Shown one piece after another: positions 6,641 to 13,754 of a stretch of DNA of 16,280 bases. This stretch comes from Candidatus Mediterraneibacter gallistercoris. Its GTDB lineage: Bacteria > Bacillota_A > Clostridia > Lachnospirales > Lachnospiraceae. The notes beneath the pieces are model-generated. The model saw only the letters and a list, made by a program, of their open reading frames with translations, ran no database searches and was not told the DNA's origin. A program made the position numbers and the translations under genes. Position 1 is the first letter of the stretch, and each line of letters opens with the position of its first letter. Where the stretch lies: the NCBI GenBank assembly GCA_019119745.1, contig DWWI01000248.1, positions 1-16,280 of the forward strand, given 5' to 3'.

Positions 6641-8140
6641 GCTGTTCCTGTCTCTGGCGGTCGCCCCTTCTTCCAGATTCATCCCCTTTAAGATCGCATT
6701 CTTCCCGAACTTTTTCTTGATCTCCAGCACCGCTTTCTGCATCCTTTTCTCCCGTGCCAGCTCTGCCTCCTGCTTCTCCTGTTCTTTCTGAAGGGCAGCA
6801 TAATCTGTAAAAAGATCCATCTGTTCGAACTTCATTTTATTCTGCGCCTCTCCTTCCGGAATGACATGTGTTGCAGCCATACTCAGTCTCCGCACCAGAA
6901 GCTTTTTATCTACAATACGGTCAAAGAGTTCTGTGACCGCCTGTATAACCTGCCGTGTCGAAGAAGTATACTGTTTCAGATTGACCGTACCATGCGCATG
7001 CTTCGGTATCTTTCTTCCGTATCGGTCTGTCTTCACTTCTCCGCTGTATTTCTTCCGCAGGTCAGGATTCTTCAGATTGTTAATATCGTATCCCACTGTC
7101 AGAACGATCTGATCAGTCACCAGCCCTTTGTCCACAAGATCCAGCGCAAGCATATCCGCCATCTCACGCGCTGCCAGCCTTGCTTTTTCAAACGGATACG
7201 GACACTGCAGCACCTGACCGGAACCGACACTGCTGCTCTGCGGCTTATATGCCTTAATGTCTGCGATCGTACACGGCTCCCAGCCCCATGCATGATCGAT
7301 CAGCAGTTCTGCGTTGACGCCAAACATATTGTATAAAAGATCTTCATTATAATAATCCGTCGATTTTCCCAGTGAGCAGCGCGCGATATCCCCCATGGTA
7401 AAAAGTCCGCGTTCTTCCAGTTTCCTGGCATAGCCTCTCCCGACTCTCCAGAAATCCGTGAGCGGCCGGTGAGACCACAGCAGTCTCCGGTAGGACATCT
7501 CATCCAATTCGGCGATACGCACGCCGTTCTCATCCGGCGGAATATGCTTTGCCTCAATATCCATAGCGACTTTACTGAGATACAGGTTCGGCCCGATTCC
7601 TGCCGTGGCAGTGATGCCGACCGTATCGAGCACATCACGGATCATCTCCATGGCCAGTTCCCGCGCAGTCATCTGGTATGTCCTCAGATAGGATGACGCG
7701 TCAATAAATACTTCATCGATGGAATAGACGTGGATATCTTCCGGCGCAATGTACTTCAAATAAACCTCATAAATCTCGCCGCTGGTCTTCATATACCGCG
7801 CCATCTGAGGCGGAGCGACTACGTAATCCAGGGCAAGTGAAGGATCTTTCTCCAGTTCAGGCGCCTGGCAGGAAGATCCCGTAAACTTATGTCCCGGAGC
7901 GTTCTGTCTCCGCCGTGCATTGACTTCTCCGACCTTCTGTACCACTTCAAACAGTCTCGGTCTTCCCGCGATACCGCATGCCTTAAGAGACGGGGAAACA
8001 GCAAGACAGATCGTCTTTTCCGTCCGGCTCTTATCCGCCACTACCAGATTCGTAGTCATCGGATCAAGTCCACGTTCCATACACTCCACGGAAGCATAGA
8101 ATGATTTCAAGTCAATCGCAATGTAAGTTCTTTCATCCAT
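6617..8140 (-). CDS. Y-family translesion DNA polymerase (UvrX/UmuC-like)
   Basis: This 507-residue enzyme is an error-prone DNA polymerase that copies past damaged bases. The palm motif AIDLKSFYASVE (catalytic D10, steric-gate position Y15) and YSIDEVFID (D142, E143) supply the metal-binding acidic residues. The thumb with helix-hairpin-helix (LWSHRPLTDFWRVGRG, LYNMFG) and little-finger domain follow. QMDLF at residues 440-444 fits a sliding-clamp binding motif. After it comes a charged helical tail (QKEQEKQEAELAREKR) ending in a conserved-looking KFGKNAILKGMN and QIGGHKA. The start follows GGGAGG by eight bases. The promoter overlaps a LexA box, so expression should rise after DNA damage. 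It is followed by the YolD-like gene, the usual partner of UvrX-type polymerases. Confidence 0.95.
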   Translation of the reverse strand: MDERTYIAIDLKSFYASVECMERGLDPMTTNLVVADKSRTEKTICLAVSPSLKACGIAGRPRLFEVVQKVGEVNARRRQNAPGHKFTGSSCQAPELEKDPSLALDYVVAPPQMARYMKTSGEIYEVYLKYIAPEDIHVYSIDEVFIDASSYLRTYQMTARELAMEMIRDVLDTVGITATAGIGPNLYLSKVAMDIEAKHIPPDENGVRIAELDEMSYRRLLWSHRPLTDFWRVGRGYARKLEERGLFTMGDIARCSLGKSTDYYNEDLLYNMFGVNAELLIDHAWGWEPCTIADIKAYKPQSSSVGSGQVLQCPYPFEKARLAAREMADMLALDLVDKGLVTDQIVLTVGYDINNLKNPDLRKKYSGEVKTDRYGRKIPKHAHGTVNLKQYTSSTRQVIQAVTELFDRIVDKKLLVRRLSMAATHVIPEGEAQNKMKFEQMDLFTDYAALQKEQEKQEAELAREKRMQKAVLEIKKKFGKNAILKGMNLEEGATARDRNSQIGGHKA

Positions 8141-8183
8141 TCATTCCGCCTCCCTATATGATTTAAATCTCTACGTTATAGAA

Positions 8184-8219
8184 AGAATAACACAATTTTT
8201 TCTTTCGAACAAGTGTTCT
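8184..8219 (-). promoter_or_regulatory. SOS promoter with LexA (DinR) box overlapping the -35 element
   Basis: The palindrome GAACAAGTGTTC (8207-8218), extended to CGAAC at 8206, fits the Gram-positive LexA box CGAAC-N4-GTTCG except for the last base. On the minus strand TTGTTC (8212-8207, inside the box) is the -35 element; after exactly 17 bases comes TATTCT (8189-8184) with TG one base upstream. LexA binding would directly block polymerase access. Confidence 0.85.
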
Positions 8220-8236
8220 TTTTATGTTATATGATG

Positions 8237-8265
8237 TTGCTCTTTCCGTGGACTGAGATTATAAT
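8237..8265 (+). promoter_or_regulatory. Promoter of the divergent MATE exporter
   Basis: A perfect TATAAT (8260-8265) lies 17 bases after TTGCTC (8237-8242), which matches the -35 consensus only in its first three bases. Transcription would start near 8272, leaving about 57 bases of leader. The LexA box ends 17 bases before this -35 box. Confidence 0.5.
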
Positions 8266-8328
8266 ACATATGCTGATCAATTCTGTCAGAAAAAAATCAC
8301 AGAATTGTAACTTAAAGAGAGGTATTTT

Positions 8329-9678
8329 ATGGAAACAGTACGTCAGACAAGAAATGAAATTACAGAAGGAGTCATCTGGAAGCAGCTTCTGCTGTTCTTC
8401 TTTCCTATCCTGCTGGGCACTTTCTTCCAGCAGCTTTATAATACGATAGACAGTGTGATCGTGGGACAGTTTGTGGGTAAAGAAGCACTTGCCAGCGTAG
8501 GCGGTTCTTCCGCGCAGATCGTCTCTCTTGTGGTCGGCTTCTTTACCGGTCTTTCTTCGGGTGCGGCGGTAACTATCGCCCAGTTCACAGGCGCAAAAAA
8601 AGAAGAGACCGCAAACGCAGGTCTCCACAATGCATATGCTATCGCTGCAGCCGGCGGGATCGCGCTTACATTTATCGGGATACTGGCAGCACCGTTCATG
8701 CTCCGGCTCATGAATACACCGGCTCAGATCATGGATGGTTCCCTGATTTACCTGAGAATCTATTTCGCAGGCATACTTTTTGTACTCGTCTATAACATGG
8801 GATCCGCCATCCTGCGCGCAGCCGGAGATTCCAAAAGCCCTCTGTATATCCTGATCATCTGCTGTGTGATCAATATTGTTCTGGATACGATTTTTGTACT
8901 CCTTTTCCACATGGGAGTCGCAGGAGCCGCCATTGCCACTCTGATCGCCCAGGCTGTCAGCGCTGTTCTTGTCACGCTCAAGCTGATGCGCTCCGGAGGA
9001 CTGCTCCGTCTTTCTCTGCGAAAGATCCGCTTCCATGGCACGCTCCTGAAAATGCAGCTGAAACTGGGGCTGCCCACCGGCTTTGAATCCATTCTGTTTG
9101 CAATTACAAATATCGCTATTCAGGCCGCTATTAATACATTTGGCACGGATACCACTGCCGCATGGTCCGCATACGGCAAGCTGGATGCCATTTTCTGGAT
9201 GGTCAGCACCGCGTTCGGCATCTCCATCACTACATTTGTGGGACAGAACTACGGCGCAGGCAAAATGGACCGCGTGCGCAGGAGCACCCGTGTCTGCCTC
9301 TGCATGGATCTGGTCGTATCCTTTGTCCTGGTTGCCGTACTGATCGGTGCGAGAACCATCCTGTTCCGGCTCTTTACTACAGATGACGCTGTCGTTCAGA
9401 TCGGCGCTGATATGCTTCTTTTTATCACTCCATGGTATATCGTCTATGTATTTATTGAAATACTCGGCGGCTCTCTGAGGGGCCGCGGAAATGTGATCGT
9501 CCCCGTAGTCATCACACTTCTCGGCGTCTGTGTTCTGCGCATCATCTGGCTGGCAGGCGTGCTGAAGATCTCACCGACGATCCACGCGATCATTTTCAGC
9601 TATCCCGTGACCTGGGTGATCACTGCACTTGCATTTATCGGATATTATCTGTTGAAAAGCAGAAAGCAGCCGGCATAA
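8329..9678 (+). CDS. MATE-family efflux transporter
   Basis: This 449-residue protein has the normal length and 12-helix pattern of a MATE exporter, made of two pseudo-symmetric halves of six helices. The N-half shows FFPILLGTFFQQLYNTIDSV, then GQFVGKEALASVG, and the C-half shows GISITTFVGQNYGAGKMDR at the matching position. AILRAAGDSKSP and GSLRGRGNVIVP are the paired loop motifs typical of the family. MATE proteins expel drugs or metabolites using a proton or sodium gradient; the substrate is unknown. The start is ATG 8329, preceded by GAGAGG about seven bases upstream. It is transcribed away from the SOS-controlled polymerase, and its 3' end converges on the broken MATE gene, 80 bases apart with no strong terminator. 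Confidence 0.94.
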   Translation: METVRQTRNEITEGVIWKQLLLFFFPILLGTFFQQLYNTIDSVIVGQFVGKEALASVGGSSAQIVSLVVGFFTGLSSGAAVTIAQFTGAKKEETANAGLHNAYAIAAAGGIALTFIGILAAPFMLRLMNTPAQIMDGSLIYLRIYFAGILFVLVYNMGSAILRAAGDSKSPLYILIICCVINIVLDTIFVLLFHMGVAGAAIATLIAQAVSAVLVTLKLMRSGGLLRLSLRKIRFHGTLLKMQLKLGLPTGFESILFAITNIAIQAAINTFGTDTTAAWSAYGKLDAIFWMVSTAFGISITTFVGQNYGAGKMDRVRRSTRVCLCMDLVVSFVLVAVLIGARTILFRLFTTDDAVVQIGADMLLFITPWYIVYVFIEILGGSLRGRGNVIVPVVITLLGVCVLRIIWLAGVLKISPTIHAIIFSYPVTWVITALAFIGYYLLKSRKQPA

Positions 9679-9758
9679 TACATTCAGAATTCCAGCCTCA
9701 TCTGATACCAGGTCTCCCGCTTCATTGTGAAGAGAAGCGTCCTCAAACATAATATCTT

Positions 9759-10936
9759 TCAAGTCGTACTGAGTTGTTTTGTATATTTTATCATCTCATG
9801 GATGACATAGACCGATACAAGGAGCTCCGTGATCGGCATTGCAAACCAGATCGCATTTCCGCTGAATACCGCCGGAAGCAGATAAATCAGAATACCGCTG
9901 ATCACCAGCCCTCTCGCCACCGAGGCGATAAATGCTGTCTTCGGCTTTATCAGCGCCTGAAAATAATACGTCGAGAAAATATTAAGCGGCAGGAGCAGGA
10001 AAGAGAGTCCATAGCACCGGAAGATTGCCGGCGCAATCTCAAGGACTTCAGCTGTAGGCGACATGAACAGCCTGATAAATACATTCGGAATAAGTATGCT
10101 CAGCGCTGTCCAGAAGATACTGAATACTGCCACAGTACCCAGTGCGTATTTCAGTGTCTCACGTATCCGCTTACCCTGCCCGGCGCCGAAGTTTGTGGAG
10201 ATGACCGGCTGGGATGCCTGCCCCACACTGTAAGCGCAGCACTGTACAAAAGTGCTGATATTGACAATAACTCCATAGACCGATAATGCATTCGTGCCGA
10301 GATATACCATAATCTGGCGGTTGAATAAAATGGTCAGTATTCCCATCGCCACATCAATAAAAAACGTAGAAAATCCCGTCGTCATAATCTTCCTTAATTT
10401 TTGCAGCATGCCTTCCGGTTTTACAAGACGGAGTGTATTTTTCTTCGTGAAGAAATGGAACAGCATGACAAGGAAACTGATCGTGGAGCCGATCGCTGTC
10501 GCAAGCCCTGCCCCAAAGGCGCCCATATCACATGTAAACACGAAGAAATAGTCTCCGAAAATATTAAAAATACCGCCGGCAAGCACTGCTCCTGTCGCCA
10601 GCGCCAGATTCCTGTCACTTCTTAAGTACGCCGCAAGCATCTGGTTGAACAGGAAAAACGGGATCGCAAATTTGATCGGAAGCACATACTCTCTTGCCAG
10701 AGTGAGCGTATTGCCCTGCGCGCCGAATATAGTCAACAATTCCCTGTCAAATAAGATAATGATAATCCAGATGATCGCGGCAAGAATGACAGAGCCGCAG
10801 ATCCTTCCGGCCCGTGATACTGCCCCACCATCGCCATATCCACAATAGAATAGATGGAAGTGATCAGTGCACTTCCGAATGCCGCCGTCAGATATTTAAA
10901 ATAGATTGTTTTGATCCTCCCGCTAAGAAAATCCAT
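9759..10936 (-). pseudogene. MATE-family transporter broken by internal deletion and frameshift
   Basis: Two pieces of one MATE gene lie in different frames. The first begins at ATG 10936 (AGGAGG seven bases before) with DFLSGRIKTIYFKYL and continues to about residue 49 (VDMAMVGQYHGPEGSAAL), then runs into out-of-frame residues and a stop near 10733. The second frame is coding-like from about 10793 (SVILAAIIWIIIILFDREL) to the stop at 9759, with FNQMLAAYLRSD and the normal C-half (QASQPVISTNFGAGQGKR). Together they give about 390 residues, where relatives have about 440-450. About 55-65 residues after the first helix, covering roughly helix 2 and the following loop, appear lost, with a frame change at about 10790-10810. 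The remaining 344-residue frame has no obvious start. An assembly error is possible. Confidence 0.8.
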
Positions 10937-10991
10937 TTTTCATCCTCCTGTAATGATCTTTGTTTTATTTAATAAGAAATGAAGTTCCCTA

Positions 10992-11041
10992 TTAAAAAAC
11001 CGGATAAGGAATAAGTATTTCAACTTATCTCTTATCCGGTT
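10992..11041 (-). terminator. Strong hairpin with U-tract, before the broken MATE gene
   Basis: AACCGGATAAG (10998-11008) pairs perfectly with CTTATCCGGTT (11031-11041). After a G-U pair and one mismatch the stem continues with ATAAGT (11011-11016) and ACTTAT (11023-11028). On the minus strand the hairpin is followed by TTTTTT. It lies about 83 bases after the HigA-like gene, which it may terminate, and also downstream of a promoter (11109-11081), which makes it a possible attenuator for the MATE gene. Confidence 0.8.
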
Positions 11042-11080
11042 CATCATTTCCGCTGAATGATTTTCCTCCGAGCAAGGTGT

Positions 11081-11109
11081 AGTCTAACATAGGATTTTCT
11101 CTGTGTCAA
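11081..11109 (-). promoter_or_regulatory. Promoter of the broken MATE gene
   Basis: On the minus strand TTGACA (11109-11104, perfect), 17 bases and TAGACT (11086-11081) with TG one base upstream make a strong extended -10 promoter. Transcription would start near 11074, giving a leader of roughly 138 bases that includes the terminator-like hairpin. A smaller hairpin (ATCATT/AATGAT) can form just before it. Confidence 0.6.
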
Positions 11110-11123
11110 ATCCAGACTTTCAT

Positions 11124-11420
11124 TCATATATTTTTTCGCTTTACAATTTTCAATTCATACCCCAGCGCATTTAAGATATTGCAAAAACATCTCAAAGACG
11201 GACTGTTTTCTTTCTTCTCAATCCGCGAAATTACCTGCTGTCTACTCCCTGTCATTTCTGCCAGATCACTCTGAGTTATTCTCTCTGCTTTCCGCAGCAC
11301 TGTCATCTCTTCTATTAAACGATACTCCTCTCTGCTGTCATCCCATACTTTTTTAAACTCCGGATTCTCTCGCTTTTTCTTCTCTATAGTCTTACCAACA
11401 TTAACCTTTGTAAAGGGCAT
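11124..11420 (-). CDS. HigA-like XRE-family helix-turn-helix protein (orphan antitoxin or regulator)
   Basis: This 98-residue protein has a helical N-terminus (about 1-40, including FKKVWDDSREEYRLIEEM) and a Cro/C1-type helix-turn-helix at about residues 48-75 (ITQSDLAEMTGSRQQVISRI, then EKKENSP), ending in LNALGYELKIVKRKN. This layout matches HigA-type antitoxins, which bind DNA and neutralise an RelE/HigB-like ribonuclease toxin. No toxin gene is seen on either side: upstream is the LysR gene (42 bases away) and downstream a promoter region. It may be an orphan antitoxin, a remnant, or a stand-alone repressor. The start follows GGAGG by seven bases. It could be cotranscribed with the LysR gene, as no terminator separates them. 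Confidence 0.85.
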   Translation of the reverse strand: MPFTKVNVGKTIEKKKRENPEFKKVWDDSREEYRLIEEMTVLRKAERITQSDLAEMTGSRQQVISRIEKKENSPSLRCFCNILNALGYELKIVKRKNI

Positions 11421-11462
11421 AACTATACCTCCACACTAAATAAACACTTTTCTTAACTATGT

Positions 11463-12353
11463 TTAATATTTATCCATCTCCAGCGCTTTTCTGGCATATT
11501 TGATAAACTTCTCCGCCGCGATCCCAAACGGCTGCTGCCGTTTCCACGCTAGTGCGCACGTTCCTGTAAGCTCGGGTTTTAACGGGCGGTATGTCAGCTT
11601 AGACTGATCCCAGAAATCAACGGAACCGCACGTGTTAATGGAATATGCCAGCTGCTGATTTGACATGACCGCGCTGCTGGAAGGCAGATTGCTTGTAAAC
11701 AGCACCTGTATCTTGTCATAATACTCTCCGAACCAGTTGGCTATCTCGCTTTGTATATTCGCCCTCCTCGGCATGATCAGAGGTTCTCCGACCAGATCTT
11801 CCGGTGTGATATACTCTTTTGCCGCAAGGGGCGCATCCGGATGCATGGTGACCACACATCGCTCCAGTCCTGCCAGACGGATGAAATCATATTTCTCCAG
11901 ATCCACCGGCTCCAGCAGAAGTCCGATATCCGTCAGCCCCCGATCCATCCGTTCGGTCACCAGATCTGCCGTTGCCGTATACAGATCAAACGTCACAAGA
12001 GGATATTTTTCGTGGAATGAGCGGATCAGCTCCGGAAGTCTCTGCACAGCTCGCAGGTCTCCGCAGCCGATGGCGACAACGCCTTCCACCTGCTCCTCCT
12101 GCTCGGTCAGTTCCCTCTCTGTCTTATCGACCAGTTCCAGTATCTCTTCTGCCCTGCGCCGGAGCAGAAGTCCTTCGTTTGTAAGCGTTACTTTTCTTGT
12201 CCCGCGTATGAGCAGTTTTACCCCCATCTGTTCCTCCAGCTGGGATAGCTGCCGGCTCAGTGTGGGCTGCGTGATATGCAGCACTTCCGCCGCCCGTGTG
12301 ATGCTCTCCTCTCTTGCCACAGCCAGAAAATATCTCAGTACTCTTATCTCCAT
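11463..12353 (-). CDS. LysR-family transcriptional regulator
   Basis: This 296-residue protein has the standard length of a LysR regulator. The N-terminal winged helix-turn-helix spans about residues 1-60 (ITRAAEVLHITQPTLSRQLS and EEQMGVKLLIRGTRKVTLT), followed by a linker helix (LRRRAEEILELVDKTERELTE) and a periplasmic-binding-like effector domain from about residue 90. It likely acts as a tetramer that responds to a small molecule. Most LysR genes regulate a neighbour, often a divergent one; here the neighbour upstream, an iron-type alcohol dehydrogenase, has the same direction, and the HigA-like gene lies 42 bases downstream. The start follows GAGGAGG by seven bases. Its leader has a perfect seven-base-pair hairpin. 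Target genes and effector cannot be read from the sequence. Confidence 0.95.
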   Translation of the reverse strand: MEIRVLRYFLAVAREESITRAAEVLHITQPTLSRQLSQLEEQMGVKLLIRGTRKVTLTNEGLLLRRRAEEILELVDKTERELTEQEEQVEGVVAIGCGDLRAVQRLPELIRSFHEKYPLVTFDLYTATADLVTERMDRGLTDIGLLLEPVDLEKYDFIRLAGLERCVVTMHPDAPLAAKEYITPEDLVGEPLIMPRRANIQSEIANWFGEYYDKIQVLFTSNLPSSSAVMSNQQLAYSINTCGSVDFWDQSKLTYRPLKPELTGTCALAWKRQQPFGIAAEKFIKYARKALEMDKY

Positions 12354-12379
12354 CGTTTGACCTCCTCATTAACGCCGGA

Positions 12380-12401
12380 CAGGTGTCTGCTCTTACACCT
12401 G
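12380..12401. repeat. Perfect inverted repeat in the LysR leader
   Basis: CAGGTGT (12380-12386) and ACACCTG (12395-12401) are separated by eight bases. The repeat lies between the candidate LysR promoter and its ribosome binding site. It could be an RNA hairpin or a protein binding site, for example for autorepression; it has no U-tract. Confidence 0.5.
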
Positions 12402-12417
12402 ATTACACAACACTTTT

Positions 12418-12445
12418 ATTTTACTACATATTTCATAACAAGCAA
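12418..12445 (-). promoter_or_regulatory. Candidate promoter of the LysR gene
   Basis: On the minus strand TTGCTT (12445-12440), 16 bases and TAAAAT (12423-12418) are compatible with a sigma-A promoter. The -10 box matches five of six bases, the -35 box only three. The AT-rich setting makes chance matches likely. Confidence 0.35.
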
Positions 12446-12452
12446 ACCGGAA

Positions 12453-12492
12453 ACAGGAGCCTTTCCTCCTCTTCGAAAGAAATGACTCCTGT
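12453..12492 (-). terminator. Possible terminator of the alcohol dehydrogenase gene
   Basis: ACAGGAG (12453-12459) pairs with CTCCTGT (12486-12492), and an inner CTTTC/GAAAG stem can form. On the minus strand only TTTCCGGTTTGCTTG follows, so the U-tract is poor. It lies 58 bases after the dehydrogenase stop. Confidence 0.4.
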
Positions 12493-12549
12493 CTGCTTAA
12501 ACGTTACATCAACTAAATTTGATTCCGTATATTAAATTTGCAAATTTTA

Positions 12550-13719
12550 TCAGCGGTAAGACTTCTCATAGATTGCGGCACATTCTTCATCTGTCATCTG
12601 TACCGGATCCGACATGAACAGTCCTCCCATTGTAGCGCGTGCGTTCTTCGCCAGCGTCATACACTCCTCTTTCTGAATGCCGTAATCGGACATCTTCAGA
12701 TCAGCCACGCCGCACGCTTCCTGAAGCTTTACAAGTGCTGTCACAAAGTCCATCGGGTCTTTTGCGTCAGTCCTGCCCAGAGCCTGCGCCATGCGGATAA
12801 ACCGCTCGTCACAGCAGTGCTTGTTTACAAAATGTGTATAGTACTCTTTCGAGATCATGATAAGTCCTGCGCCGTGAGGCAGCTCCTGATGATATGCGCT
12901 CATGGCGTGTTCCATCGCGTGCTCGCTTGTACAGGATCCGACTACCATAGAATACCCTGACATCGTGTTCGCAAATGCAACATGCTCCCGGGCTTCCATA
13001 TCACTGCCGTCTTTTACCGCACGGGCAAGGTATTTCCCGATATTCTCGATTGCCGCCAGCTGTACCATATCGCCCATCAGGCTTGTCACGCCGGACATGT
13101 ATCCTTCTGTGGAGTGGAACAGAGCGTCAAACCCCTGATATGCCGTAAACTTCGGCGGAACTGTCGCCATCAGCTCCGGATCTACCACTGCGATCACAGG
13201 GAAAAGACTGTCCATACCGCCGCAGCCGATCTTCTCATTTGTCTCCGGATTCGTCACTACGCCCCACTGGTCAACCTCAGAACCTGTTCCGGCTGTCGTG
13301 GTGATCGCAATGATCGGAAGAGTCGGGTTTACAAGGGGCTTCATCTTACCTGTCGCTCCTGCCACATAATCCCACAGATCTCCCGGCTGGAGCGCATACA
13401 TTGCCATAATCTTCGCCGCGTCCATGACGGAGCCTCCGCCCAGCGCCACAACAAAGTCACAGCCGTTGTCACGGGCGAATCTTCCGCCCTCCTCTACTAC
13501 AGATTTCAGCGGATTCGCTCCGACTTTATCAAACAATACCGTCTCCACTCCTGCCTGATGCAGCTCGTTCATGGTGCGGTCCAGAGCTCCGTTTTCTCTT
13601 GTTGATTTACCATTTGAAATAACTACCATTGCTTTCTTTCCCGGCATCGCCTGCTCATGAAGATGGTTAAGCTGTCCTGCGCCGAAAAGTACTCTTGTAG
13701 GGTTAAAAAAGTTATACAT
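12550..13719 (-). CDS. Iron-containing alcohol dehydrogenase
   Basis: This 389-residue cytoplasmic enzyme belongs to the group III (iron-dependent) alcohol dehydrogenases, which interconvert aldehydes and alcohols with NAD(P)H. It opens with the family signature FFNPTRVLFGAGQL. The nucleotide-binding motif GGGSVMDAAK is at residues 94-103, and TTTAGTGSEV at about 140-149. Expected metal ligands are D198 and H202 (GFDALFHSTE), H267 (SEHAMEH) and H282 (PHG). The closest-looking type is the butanol/YqhD-like group, but the substrate cannot be fixed. ATG 13719 follows AGGAGG by nine bases; the frame is open upstream to 13911 but that part lies inside the MATE gene in another frame. It starts 35 bases after the MATE stop without a terminator, so the two are probably cotranscribed, with the LysR gene next downstream. 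Confidence 0.95.
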   Translation of the reverse strand: MYNFFNPTRVLFGAGQLNHLHEQAMPGKKAMVVISNGKSTRENGALDRTMNELHQAGVETVLFDKVGANPLKSVVEEGGRFARDNGCDFVVALGGGSVMDAAKIMAMYALQPGDLWDYVAGATGKMKPLVNPTLPIIAITTTAGTGSEVDQWGVVTNPETNEKIGCGGMDSLFPVIAVVDPELMATVPPKFTAYQGFDALFHSTEGYMSGVTSLMGDMVQLAAIENIGKYLARAVKDGSDMEAREHVAFANTMSGYSMVVGSCTSEHAMEHAMSAYHQELPHGAGLIMISKEYYTHFVNKHCCDERFIRMAQALGRTDAKDPMDFVTALVKLQEACGVADLKMSDYGIQKEECMTLAKNARATMGGLFMSDPVQMTDEECAAIYEKSYR

Positions 13720-13754
13720 TGTCTTCTGCCTCCTGTAATAAATTTTTATCTTTT

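Noticed and set aside
8227..9036. 269-codon minus-strand open frame antisense to the MATE gene at 8329-9678.
   Set aside because: The opposite strand is an unmistakable MATE protein. The antisense product is rich in His, Cys, Asp and Gln with no domain, as expected of a shadow frame.
9718..9739. CGCTTC/GAAGCG inverted repeat between the convergent MATE genes as a terminator.
   Set aside because: Six-pair stem, ten-base loop and no U-tract on either strand.
9571..9762. Minus-strand open frame of 63 codons, with an acidic start (MKDIMFEDASLHNEAG), between the two MATE genes.
   Set aside because: More than half of it is antisense to the intact MATE gene, no ribosome binding site precedes it, and it overlaps the end of the broken MATE gene. 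It matches nothing I know.
10940..11047. 35-codon open frame in the MATE leader, through the terminator hairpin.
   Set aside because: Its nearest GGAGG is about 17 bases from the ATG, so translation is unsupported. It is kept only as a remark in the attenuation finding.
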